From V1-33 sp039795165 (GTDB lineage Bacteria; Verrucomicrobiota; Verrucomicrobiia; Verrucomicrobiales; V1-33): DNA of 64,000 nt. The notes beneath the pieces were generated by a model that saw only the letters and a list, made by a program, of their open reading frames with translations, did not search any database and was not told the origin of the DNA. The DNA is taken from positions 97,493 through 161,492 of the forward strand of contig JBDKER010000005.1 in NCBI GenBank assembly GCA_039795165.1, written 5' to 3'. Position numbers and translations under genes: made by a program. Below are positions 34,519 to 44,700 of the stretch, one piece after another; position 1 is the first letter of the stretch; each line of letters opens with the position of its first letter.

Positions 34519-36321
34519 TTACTGAGCGGGCGCGGGTGGTGCGTCCGTCTTTTTCTCTTTGGCGGTGCTTTGGATATAGAGTTCGCGGAGTTGTTTGAAG
34601 TCGACCTTGGTGGGGGAATCGGTCATGAGGTCGCAGGCCTTGTTGTTTTTGGGGAAGGCGATGACTTCGCGGATACTGGATTCGCCTGCGATGAGCATGG
34701 CGATGCGGTCGAGGCCGAGGGCGAGGCCGCCGTGTGGTGGGGCACCGAAGCGGAAGGCGTCGAGGATGTGGCCGAATTTGACTTCTTGTTCTTCGTCGGA
34801 GACGCCGAGGACGCTGAACATTTTGGCCTGGAGGTCTTTTTCGTGGATTCGGATGGAGCCACCGCCGAGTTCGTAGCCATTGAGGACGACGTCGTAGGCG
34901 ACGGCGCGGACTTTGGCGTATTCGCCCGCGTCGAGGAGGGGGATGTCTTCGCTGTTTGGTCGGGTGAACGGGTGGTGGACAGCGGCCCATGAACCGTCGT
35001 CGGTTTTGGCGAGGAGAGGGAAGTCGACGACCCAGAGGAAGTTGAGGGCGGTACTGTCCTTGGTGAGGTCCATCATGGCGGCGATTTCGAGGCGGACGCG
35101 TCCGAGGATGGTGCAGGTGGTTTCCCATTCGCCTGCGACGAAGAAGACGATGTCGCCTTCAGCGATGTGGAGGGTGCTGATGAGGGCGGCTTTTTCGGCG
35201 TCGGTGAAGAACTTCCAGAGGGGGCTCTTGTATTCGCCGCCTTCGCATTTGATGAAGGCGAGGGTTTTGACGGGGAGACCGGCCTGGATGGCGATTTCGT
35301 TGAGGCGGTTCATCTGGCCGGTGGTGATGCCGGCGAATCCTTTGGCATTGATGGCTTTGACGGCTCCGCCCGAGGCGAGGGTGGACTTGAAGATCTTGAA
35401 TTCCGTGTCGGCGAAGACGCTGGCGAGGTCGATGAGGGTCATGCCGAAGCGGGTGTCCGGCTTATCGATGCCGTACTGGTCCATGGCATCGTGCCATGTC
35501 ATGCGCTGGAATGGGGTGGGGACGTCGCGGTCCATGCCTGCTTTGAACATGGAGACGAGGAGGCCTTCGACGAGGCGGATGATGTCTTCCTGGCCGACGA
35601 AGCTGGCTTCGATGTCGATCTGGGTGAATTCCGGCTGCCGGTCAGCGCGGAGGTCTTCGTCGCGGAAGCAGCGGGCGATCTGGAAATACTTCTCGAGGCC
35701 TGCGACCATGAGAAGCTGTTTGTATTGCTGGGGGGCCTGCGGGAGGGCGAAGAAGTGGCCGGGCGAGAGGCGGGCCGGGACGAGGAAGTCGCGTGCGCCT
35801 TCCGGGGTGGGGTTGGAAAGGATGGGGGTTTCGACTTCGATGAAGCCTTCGCCATCGAGGTAATTGCGGGCGGCGGTGGTGATCTTGTGCCGCTGGCGGA
35901 TGTTGCGGTTCATCCGGGGGCGGCGCAGGTCGAGGTAGCGGTACTGCATGCGCAGGTCCTCGTTGGAGAGTTCGCGGTCGAGCTGGAACGGAAGAACATC
36001 CGCCTTGTTGAGGATGCGGAATTCCGTGCAGACCAATTCGATGGCACCGGTGCCGAGTTTTTCGTTTTCCGTGCCGGTGAGGCGGGCATCGACGCGGCCG
36101 GTGACCTGGATGACGTCTTCGTCGCGCAGTTTGTGGCTGGCCTTGGCGGCATCGGCGTTTTCTTCCGTGCGGAAGACCACCTGGGTGACGCCTTCGCGGT
36201 CGCGGAGGTCGAGGAAGATGACGCCGCCCTGATCGCGTACGGTGTGGACCCATCCGGCGAGCGTGACGGTCTGGCCGATGTGGGAAGTGCGGAGTTCGTT
36301 GCAGTGGTGCGATCGGTACAT
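34519..36321 (-). CDS. aspS: Aspartyl-tRNA synthetase
   Basis: A 600-residue class II synthetase. The anticodon-binding OB fold is at the N-terminus (AGWVHTVRDQGGVIFLDLRD). Motif 2 is in FQIARCFRDEDLRADRQPEF, the bacterial GAD insertion follows, and motif 3 is GGLALGLDRIAMLIAG near the C-terminus. Length and layout match bacterial AspRS. The residue before GG in the RDxGG loop is Gln. In well-studied enzymes this position is Leu (discriminating) or His (non-discriminating), so tRNA specificity cannot be read simply. The gene converges on the kinase gene with 38 bp between stops and is divergent from nadD. Confidence 0.97.
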   Translation of the reverse strand: MYRSHHCNELRTSHIGQTVTLAGWVHTVRDQGGVIFLDLRDREGVTQVVFRTEENADAAKASHKLRDEDVIQVTGRVDARLTGTENEKLGTGAIELVCTEFRILNKADVLPFQLDRELSNEDLRMQYRYLDLRRPRMNRNIRQRHKITTAARNYLDGEGFIEVETPILSNPTPEGARDFLVPARLSPGHFFALPQAPQQYKQLLMVAGLEKYFQIARCFRDEDLRADRQPEFTQIDIEASFVGQEDIIRLVEGLLVSMFKAGMDRDVPTPFQRMTWHDAMDQYGIDKPDTRFGMTLIDLASVFADTEFKIFKSTLASGGAVKAINAKGFAGITTGQMNRLNEIAIQAGLPVKTLAFIKCEGGEYKSPLWKFFTDAEKAALISTLHIAEGDIVFFVAGEWETTCTILGRVRLEIAAMMDLTKDSTALNFLWVVDFPLLAKTDDGSWAAVHHPFTRPNSEDIPLLDAGEYAKVRAVAYDVVLNGYELGGGSIRIHEKDLQAKMFSVLGVSDEEQEVKFGHILDAFRFGAPPHGGLALGLDRIAMLIAGESSIREVIAFPKNNKACDLMTDSPTKVDFKQLRELYIQSTAKEKKTDAPPAPAQ

Positions 36322-36434
36322 GGCGGAAATCTTGGCGGAAATCTGGGGGCGGGAAGCGTGCGTGGTAATTGGCCGGGCTCAAGCGGTGAAATCCGGGCGC
36401 TTGCCTGCGCAGCGCGGCCGGGGCAGAGTACGGC

Positions 36435-37025
36435 ATGAACGGGTCGATCCCGCAGCGTCCGGCATTGTTTGGAGGGTCATTTGATCCTCCGCATGTGGGG
36501 CATGTGGCGATGGCGGAGGCGGCCGTGGCGTCGTGCGGGCTTGACCGGGTCGTTTTTGTGCCGTGCCGGCATTCCCCGCTGAAAGGCTGGGCCCCGGGGG
36601 CCAGCGGTGACGAACGTCTGGAAATGCTGCGGCTGGCCACGGCGGGCCGCGATTGGGCGGAAGCCAGCGACTGGGAACTTGGTCGGCCCGGGCCCAGTTA
36701 TTCGTGGGAAACCGTGCGGCATTTCGGGTCGCTCTGGCCATCGGCGGAACTGCATTGGATCATGGGAGAAGATCAGTGGGCCAATCTGGAACGCTGGGCG
36801 CGGCCTGAAGTTCTGCGCGAGACCCTGCACTTCATTGTCTTTGCCCGGGATGGTTCCGAACCACGCAGACGACTGGGCTGGCGGATGACCGTGGTGGCCG
36901 GGGCATGGTCCGTTTCGTCCAGTCAGGTGCGCGCGGCGCTGGCGGCGGGTGGGGATGCGGGTGGCCTGCTGCCGGCTGCGGTGCAGCAGTACATTGCCCG
37001 GCGGCGGCTTTACCGGAGTGGTTAG
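36435..37025 (+). CDS. nadD: Nicotinate-nucleotide adenylyltransferase
   Basis: A 196-residue nucleotidyltransferase. GGSFDPPHVGHVAMAEAA contains the HxGH signature, FVPCRHSPLKG the substrate loop, LHWIMGEDQWANLERW the middle motif, and SVSSSQVRAAL the C-terminal SxTxxR-like motif (here SSSQVR). It joins nicotinate mononucleotide and ATP to make deamido-NAD in the cytoplasm. The start lies 113 bp from the divergent aspS start. The 3' end overlaps the convergent hydrolase gene by 4 bp. Confidence 0.93.
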   Translation: MNGSIPQRPALFGGSFDPPHVGHVAMAEAAVASCGLDRVVFVPCRHSPLKGWAPGASGDERLEMLRLATAGRDWAEASDWELGRPGPSYSWETVRHFGSLWPSAELHWIMGEDQWANLERWARPEVLRETLHFIVFARDGSEPRRRLGWRMTVVAGAWSVSSSQVRAALAAGGDAGGLLPAAVQQYIARRRLYRSG

Positions 37026-37939
37026 GCGCGAGCCGGAACGCTGCTGCGGGCGGCGGCCATCATGTCATCGAGCATGGCTTCGGACTGGAAGATGGGGAGT
37101 GAGTAATGGCCTTCGTCGGTGAGCCGGAATTCGGCATGGGGAATGCGGGAGGCGAGTTTTTCCGCGAGGGTCCAGTGGAAATTGTTGTCGCAGCGCCCGT
37201 GCCAGATGCGGACCGGGACGGCGATGGTAGCCGGATTGAAGTCCCATGGTTCCGCGTAGCGCTGACCGTCCTCGTAGATGGCCGAGGCCCCTGCGACCAT
37301 GGCACCGTGGAACGAAGGAAAGTATTCCTCGAAGCGCGAGCGCTGCGAAAGTGCCGCGCGGTCGCGGGCCGGCACAGCGATCAGCATGAGCCGCATGAGA
37401 GGCCATGGCAGCTGGAATCGGGCGAAGAAGCACAGCGGCACAAGGAGGGCGTGGAGCAGCCACGGCGCATGGTCGTGCAGCCACAGCATGAAGCGGTAGA
37501 TGGGCGAGAAGCGGCGGCGGTCGCTGCGGTCGTCGAGCGGCGGGGCCCCGCAGCAGTCGAGCACCGAAAGGACGCGGCTTCCGAGCGACGCTGCACAGGC
37601 CAGTGCGTAGGGACCACCGCCCGAGACTCCGAAGACATGGAATGTCCCGCAGCCGAGCGCATCCATGACGGCGGCTGCGAGCGGTGGGAAATCCATGAAG
37701 CGGCGGCCCCGAATGCGGGACGAGCGCCCCATGCCTGGCCGGTCGATTGAGATGATCCGCAGTCCCCGGGACCGGGCGGCGGTATCCACGCAGATTCCCT
37801 GCGCACTGCTGCCCGGCCAGCCATGCAGAAAGAGAACGGGAACACCTGACGGGTCGCCGTATTCCCGCCATCCGATGACCCGGCCGAACAGAGAAACCGT
37901 CGAGCGGCTTCCGTCCGCATGGTCATGAATGGGAGGCAT
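37022..37939 (-). CDS. Alpha/beta hydrolase
   Basis: A 305-residue protein with the oxyanion segment VLFLHGWPGSSAQG, RIISIDRPGMGRSSRI, the nucleophile elbow VFGVSGGGPYALACAAS (GxSxG), the acid in VRIWHGRCDNNFHW, and the histidine in LTDEGHYSLP. No signal peptide is seen, so it is cytoplasmic. The family is broad (esterases, haloalkane dehalogenases, proline iminopeptidases), and no specific substrate can be named. It is co-directional with the SET gene, which ends 6 bp downstream of its start. Confidence 0.87.
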   Translation of the reverse strand: MPPIHDHADGSRSTVSLFGRVIGWREYGDPSGVPVLFLHGWPGSSAQGICVDTAARSRGLRIISIDRPGMGRSSRIRGRRFMDFPPLAAAVMDALGCGTFHVFGVSGGGPYALACAASLGSRVLSVLDCCGAPPLDDRSDRRRFSPIYRFMLWLHDHAPWLLHALLVPLCFFARFQLPWPLMRLMLIAVPARDRAALSQRSRFEEYFPSFHGAMVAGASAIYEDGQRYAEPWDFNPATIAVPVRIWHGRCDNNFHWTLAEKLASRIPHAEFRLTDEGHYSLPIFQSEAMLDDMMAAARSSVPARA

Positions 37940-37945
37940 GGTGGA

Positions 37946-38551
37946 TCAGGATTTCCGTTTCGCTGATTTGGAGGCTGATTTCTTTTTGCCTGACGCCTTC
38001 TTTTTGCCTGGTGATTTGGCTTTGGTGGCAGGGGCGGTCCATTCCTTCATGGCGGCGTCGCGTTCTGCGATGAGCTTGCGGAGTTTCGGCCAGTATTCCT
38101 TGGCGAGGATGTAGCCGACGCAGGAAGGTTTGCCGCAGCGGCAGGGATGATCCTGCCATGATTCGAGGTCGAAGCCGTAATTGAAGGTAAGTTCTTCGTC
38201 CTTGGGAATGTCGCGGAGGGCGACGATCCAAATGTGCCCGCGGGTGATGACAGCTTCGCAGTTGGGTTCGCAGGAATGATTGATGAGCCGGGCCGTGTTC
38301 CACTCGAAGTCGCCGTCGAGGTCGTACTTGCTGTTCAGGATGAAAAGATAGACCGCGGCGTCGCCGGTCTTGCTGGCCTTGTCGAAGAGGGCATTGCCGC
38401 GGCGGTTGCTTTCGGCCTTTGTGATTTTCTCGCCGAGGTATTCGATGATGCGGGCACCTTCTGGAATGTCGCGGGCGGCGAAGACACCCTGATTATGGAT
38501 GCTGGAGCGGCGGACGACGAAATACGGATCGCTGGAAGGGCTGGAGGACAT
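37946..38551 (-). CDS. SET-domain protein-lysine methyltransferase with Lys-rich tail
   Basis: A 201-residue protein. The SET domain (about 8-165) shows IHNQGVFAARDIPEGARIIE, YLGEKITKAE, the AdoMet-binding RLINHSCEPNCEAV, and ELTFNYGFDLE with the catalytic Tyr. The post-SET zinc cysteines follow in CRCGKPSCVGYI. A tail of about 30 residues is almost only Lys, Ala, Ser and Gly (KAKSPGKKKASGKKK), like the C-terminus of histone H1 or bacterial H1-like proteins. It should methylate lysines on a partner, and the tail would hold it on DNA. The frame is open 60 codons upstream without homology; the ATG at 38551 gives the family N-terminus. Confidence 0.9.
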   Translation of the reverse strand: MSSSPSSDPYFVVRRSSIHNQGVFAARDIPEGARIIEYLGEKITKAESNRRGNALFDKASKTGDAAVYLFILNSKYDLDGDFEWNTARLINHSCEPNCEAVITRGHIWIVALRDIPKDEELTFNYGFDLESWQDHPCRCGKPSCVGYILAKEYWPKLRKLIAERDAAMKEWTAPATKAKSPGKKKASGKKKSASKSAKRKS

Positions 38552-38760
38552 CGTGTAAGGGAAAAAAGGCGGAGGCGGCGGCCCGAGGGACGCGATGAAA
38601 GCACAGCATCCAGGGAATTCAAGATTAGTGGAGCGTGAATGCTTCGTCCTAAAAATTATGCATCCGGCGAGACATGATGCTTCCCCGCTTTGTGGAAATG
38701 ATGATATGCTTGAGCTCTGCAGTTTCCCCATTTGCAGCGCAGACCCCTGAAATCCCGATC

Positions 38761-41700
38761 ATGAAACAACGATTCTCCCGCTGGCGTGCCGGCATGGCTC
38801 TTGCGGCCGTGGCAGCCGTCCCCCCATTGAGTGCTGCTCCGGTGATCACCGAGCTGATGTACCACCCGCTTTCGGTGCTGAACAGTCCGGAAGATCCCGC
38901 AAAGGAATGGATTGAAATTCACAATCCGGGTGCGGCAGCGGTCGATTTGTCCGGCTGGAAGCTGACGCGCGGGGTGAGCTTCACCATTCCTGCGGGGACC
39001 ACCGTGGCGGCGGGCGGCTATGTGGTCATTGCGGCAGACGTGGCGAAATTCGCGGCGTCGTATCCAGGATTCAGCGGGTCAGTCATCGGGGGCTGGACCG
39101 GGAAGCTCGCCAATGGGGGAGAGCGGGTGGAATTGAGTGACGCCACCGGGGTGGCTGTGGATGATGTCAATTATGCCGATGAAGGAGCGTGGGCTCTGCG
39201 CGTCCGCAGTGCCGTCAGTTTCGGGCATCAGGGATGGGAATGGGAAGCCCCGCACGATGGCGGTGGACATTCCCTCGCCAAGGTCGTGGCAGCATCGCCT
39301 GCGCTCGAAGGACAGAACTGGAAAGTATCCGATCAGGCAGGCGGGACGCCTGGTGCCGCCAACTGGACAACGGTTCCGTCCGGCGCGGGGCTCTTTGCGG
39401 TCGATGTCCGTCATGCTCCGGTGATTCCGAAGTCCAGCGAAGCGATCCGGGTGCATGCGACCCTGCCGACGGGGCGGGAAGGCAGTGCTGCCTTGCGCTG
39501 GAGGGTGGCGGGAGCTGCGGGATGGCAGCAGGCGGGGTTTGTGGCCGACGGTCCGGCCGGAGCGGCGCAGTGGCCCGGGGTGGCGACGATTCCGCCGCAG
39601 GCCAACGGAACGATTCTTGAATATTACGTCGACCCCGATGCGGGGAATCCGGATGCGGTCAACGACACGGTGCCCCGCAAGGCGCGCACATCGAGTCCCG
39701 GGGCCGGCACCGAAACCTTCGGCAATGTCTGCAATTATCTGCTGCGCGTGGACGATTCCTACGACCCTGCACGGGATTTCACGGTGCCGGCCAATCAGCC
39801 ATTGCTGCGCTTCGTGATGACCCCGGCGGACCAGGCTGAGCTGACGCAGCTGCAGACCACGAGCGGTCAGCAGGACAGCACGGCCACCTTCAACTGCGCC
39901 TTCATTTCGCAGGATGGGACCGGCGTGAAGGTGGTGCAGAATGCCGGTGTGCGGAACCGGGGATTTTCGTCCGCGCTGGGGCCGCCGAACAATTTCCACA
40001 TCAGCTTCCGCAGCGACGACCCATGGAAGGGCCGCAATGCCATGCAGCTGAACTGCCAGTACGGCTACAGTCAGGTTCTTGGCAAGGTTCTCTTTGCCCA
40101 GGCCGGCCTTGCGTCGCACGACGCTGTGATCGTGCAGCTGCGGGTCAATGGCACAGATCTCGCCGAGAGCGGCGGTCGCATGTACGGACGGTATGCCCTG
40201 CTTGAAGGACGCGGTGGCGACTGGGCATCGAATCATTACCCCGACGATCCCGACGGCAACTTCTACCGTGCCGATGACCATGAACCCGGTCCGGTGGGCA
40301 ACCCGCCCGGCAATCTGGGCAGCGGGGAATTCCAGTACGAAGGAACCAACCCCGCATCGTACAGCGATACCTTCTATAAGGAAACGAATGAGGAAGCGAA
40401 TGACTACAGTGATCTCGTGGAGCTGACGAAGATTGTCAGTGCTCCCGTGACCGGCGGGACAGCGGAACAGCCGGCGATTTCCAATGCCGACTACCCAGCG
40501 GCGGTGGCCACCGTTCTCGATCTCGAGCAATTCTACCGCTACATTGCCTGCGATGCTCTGCTCGGAAATCAGGAAGGCGGACTGCAGAGCGGTCGGGCCG
40601 ACGACTTCTCCCTGTACCGCGGCGTCGTCGACAAGCGCTTCCGTTTTGTGCCGCACGATCTCGACGACATCTTCGATATCGGGGCCGGGGCCGGCAATCC
40701 GATCACGCGGTCGCTCTTCAGCTACGATGAACAGGTGCAGAATGGGAACACGGGAGTCGTCGGTCTCCGGCGTCTCTTCAATCACCCGGCCCTTGTTCCG
40801 AAGTACTACGCTGCCGTGCTTGATGCGATGGACCGCTGGTTCAATCGCGCGGCCGTTGATCCGGTCATTGACCGGCTCTTCACGGGCTGGGTTCCTGCGA
40901 CTGATGGCTCGGCGGCGTCTCCCAACCGCGGCATTCAGGAGATCAAGGGATACATTGATGCGCGGCGGGCCAATGTGCTGAGTCAGATTCCGCAGACGTA
41001 TTCACTTAATGTGAGCGGCAATGCGCCGGACAGCATTGAAGGATATAAAGTGACGACGACTGGGGCGGCAAATTTCACGGGAACCTTCCATGTGGCGCGC
41101 ACGTGGAGCATTACCGTGAATGGTGTGCCGGCACAGTGGTTCTACCGGACGGCGGGCAGCGATGCGGTGGGCACATGGAGGCTCGCGGTCCCGGCGGGCG
41201 GTGGCTCCGTGCTGCGTCCCGGCCTCAACAAGGTGGTCGTCCGCTTCTGGGATGGCATCAATGGCACCGGAAATGTCGTGCAGGAATTCGTGAGCAATGT
41301 CTCGTGGCTCGCGGCCGGCGGGACCACCGTGAGCGGCACCCTGACCTCGCCGGGATCGCTCGCCATGCTCGCTCCCGATGGCTACATTCCCGGAATTCCC
41401 ATGCTCGTGCGCGTCGACCTCCGCGATGCCCAAGGGAACCTCAACCGCCGCGCGTGGAATTCCACCGTGAACCTCGCCGCCAGCAATGGCGTGACCGTTT
41501 CCCCGTCCACCGTCAGCCTGACCAATGGCATGGGCAGTGCGCTCGTGACCGTCGGCGGCGGCGCGGTGACGACGCAGCAGCTCTTTGTCTATGGAACGGG
41601 AGGCAATGGAACGCTGGGAAGCGGAACCCCGGGATCGGAATGGAAGCATTTGAGCGATTTCAACGTGACGACCCTCAATGCGTTCATCGCGAGTTCCGGA

Positions 41701-44700
41701 ACAACGTGGATGACGAATTCCTTCGATGATAGTGCCTGGACCACGGTGCGCACGCAGGCTGGCTACGGCGACGGCGACGAGAATACGCCGATACCCGATC
41801 GCGACTACAATCCCAGCCAGGCCGGTTCCCAGAATGTTCCCTGCTACCTCTTCCGCAGTCGGTTCACGATCGACGACGTCTCCAAAGTCACCGCGGTGAC
41901 GGGGCAGGTGAAGTACGACGATGGCTACCGCCTGTATGTGAATGGAGTGAAAGTCTCGAACAGTGCGGGGATCGGCGATAGCCTTGCGCTCAATCAGTAT
42001 GCGACCGCAGCCGGCGAGAATACCACGGCTAACTTCACGGTGCCGCTCGACCTGCTGCGCAATGGCGAGAACGTGGTCGCTGTCCAGATTCATCAGGACG
42101 ACGCCACCAGCAGTGACATCACCTTCGATGTACGCATGTCGGCGACGGTTTCCACCGGCGCAGCCGATCCCGGACCATTCACGCTGACGGCGTCGGTTGG
42201 TTCGCTCAGCGCTGGCAAGGCGCTCACGAGTCTCGGGGCTGCGGCGGGAACCGCGGTGAGTGGCACCCTGCCTGCGGGGGTCAGCGAATGGAGTGGGGTG
42301 GTGCGTGTGACTGGCGATGTCACTGTGCCTGCGGGAGCCACGCTCAACATTGCGCCGGGCACTCATATTCTCATGGCGGGAACGTCTGGAGCGGGCAGCA
42401 CGACGGGAGCCGACCTTATCAGCACGGGAGGTGAGATCAATGCGCTCGGGACCGCTGCGCAGCCCATCAGCATCACGGCGAATGATCCCACCACGCGCTG
42501 GGGAGAGATAAACGTCGGTGGCTCCACGAGCGTCTGGCGTCACTGCCTCGTTTCGCTGGCCTGCCATGCACCGGGCGGTGGTCATACGGGCACTGGTCCC
42601 TGCTTCCGTCTCACGAATGGTGCCAATTGGACGTTCGAGGATGGCGTGGTGGCCGACCTTGTGGGCAAGACCCTGACAAATTCCGGCAATGTCTCCATGA
42701 CGATGCGGCGGTCGCAGTTTGCACGCTGCGTGATGGGACCGGAGACGGACGGCAGTGCCATTCTGATCGAGGACAGCAATTTCAGCGAAATGCTGGCATC
42801 GTACCGGGAAAGCGGTGGCCCTGATGACGAGGACAATATCTACATTCACGACAGCGGCGGACGTCCGGTCTTGCTGCGCGGCAGTGTCTTCAGCAACTGC
42901 GGCGACGACGCCATTGATCTGCTGGCGGGTAGCCTGACCATCGAAGACTGCATTGTCCGAAACGCGTTCGACAAGGGCATCAGTCTGCTCAACAACGACA
43001 TCACCGTCCGCCGCACTCAGATCATTGATTGCGACATCTGTGTTTCCACCAAGTGCCAGACGGGCTCTGCCGAGACACGACCATTCCTGAATGTCTTCGA
43101 GAACTGCACGATCGTGGCGGAGAATCATCCAACCAACACGAGCGACGGCAACTTCCACAGCGTCGGGGTCCATACCCGCAACAAGTATGGCACCACCACC
43201 ATGAACATCACCGTCGACCTGCGGAACTGCATCGTCTCGGCTGAAGAACCAATCGCCAACGACTACGGCAGCGGCACCTTCCCGCTCAATGTGCAGAACT
43301 ACTGCTGCTTCTTTGATCAGGGCGGCACCAATCCAGCGAATCCGCTGCCCTCCAGCGGGACGGGAAATCTCGTTGCCAATCCTGGGTTCAGCAATGCTGC
43401 GAACCGCGACTTCACGCTCGCGGCCGGCAGTCCCTGCATCAATGCCGGCGATCCGACCCTTCAGGATCCGGATGGTTCACGCCGCGATATCGGGGCGCTG
43501 CCGACCGGCGGCACGGGTGGCGGGACGGCGGGCGAGATTCACTGGACGCTCGCAGGGGCTCCCTACCGGGTCACGGCGAATACCACGGTGCCCACCGGGA
43601 CGACCCTGCGCATCGACCCCGGAGTCAATGTGCAGTTCGACCAGAACGTCCGCATGATCGTCAACGGAAGGATGATTGCCAATGGCAGCGCTGCCAACCG
43701 CATCGTCTTCAGTCATGTGCCGGGCACCAACCTCAGCAGCGATGTCGATCCCATCAAGCTAGGCACGCAGACCGGGGCTCCGAAATGGGGCGGACTGCGG
43801 GTGTACGATTCCATGGCGCAGGAGAATGTCTTCCGCTTCTGCGATTTCGTGAATGCCCAGGGCACGTCGCCCAGTGGATCCGAAAACTATGGATCGCTCG
43901 GATTCATCCGTTCGTGGGGCTGGGTCGATAACTGTACCTTTGCAGGGACTCACCTCCGCATGTGCTACGGGCGGAACAGCAAGCTGACGGTGACCTACAC
44001 TGACTTCCCCGACATGTTCATCTTCGATCCCGTGCTCAACCGGATCGAGGAACCGACGACCGACTTCATTGCGGCGGCCGACAACAGCATGGAGCCCTGC
44101 AAGGTGGAGTATCCGACCAGTGATGCGGAAGTGAGCGGGGCGAATGCCGCGAATTTCCCGAATGGCATGCCGCTGAATGGCTACTGGCGGGTTTACTTCA
44201 ATTCCTTCCATGGGAACCGCGGGCACCAGGACGTGTTCGACTGCGACAGCGGACGGTGGTCGCCGCGCGATCCTGTCACCAACTTCCAGACGAATGGGCA
44301 GTTTGTGATCGATTGCCGCTACAATCATTTCTACGGTCTGGCGGGTGACGAGCACATGGATCTCGGGGGCGATGCCTACATTGCCAGCAATGTGTTCGAG
44401 AATGCGCGCAAGGATTACTGGACGAATGACACTGGTTATTCCAATGCGATCAGTTCCGGTGACAAGGGCAGTGGCACGACCATCATGCTGGCGCGCAATG
44501 TCTGCTATGACCTCGATCACGTCATCAACTGCAAGCTGAATACGGCGACGATTTTCGAGCACAATACGGTGGCTGATATTCATCCGGACTTCCTCTTTCA
44601 GGGGGAAACGGTGACGCAGCAGGTCGTGTGTGCGCCCATCAACTTCTTCATTCCGCAGGATGGCACGAACCCGAGCTACGGGGACGGAGCCTACATGGGC

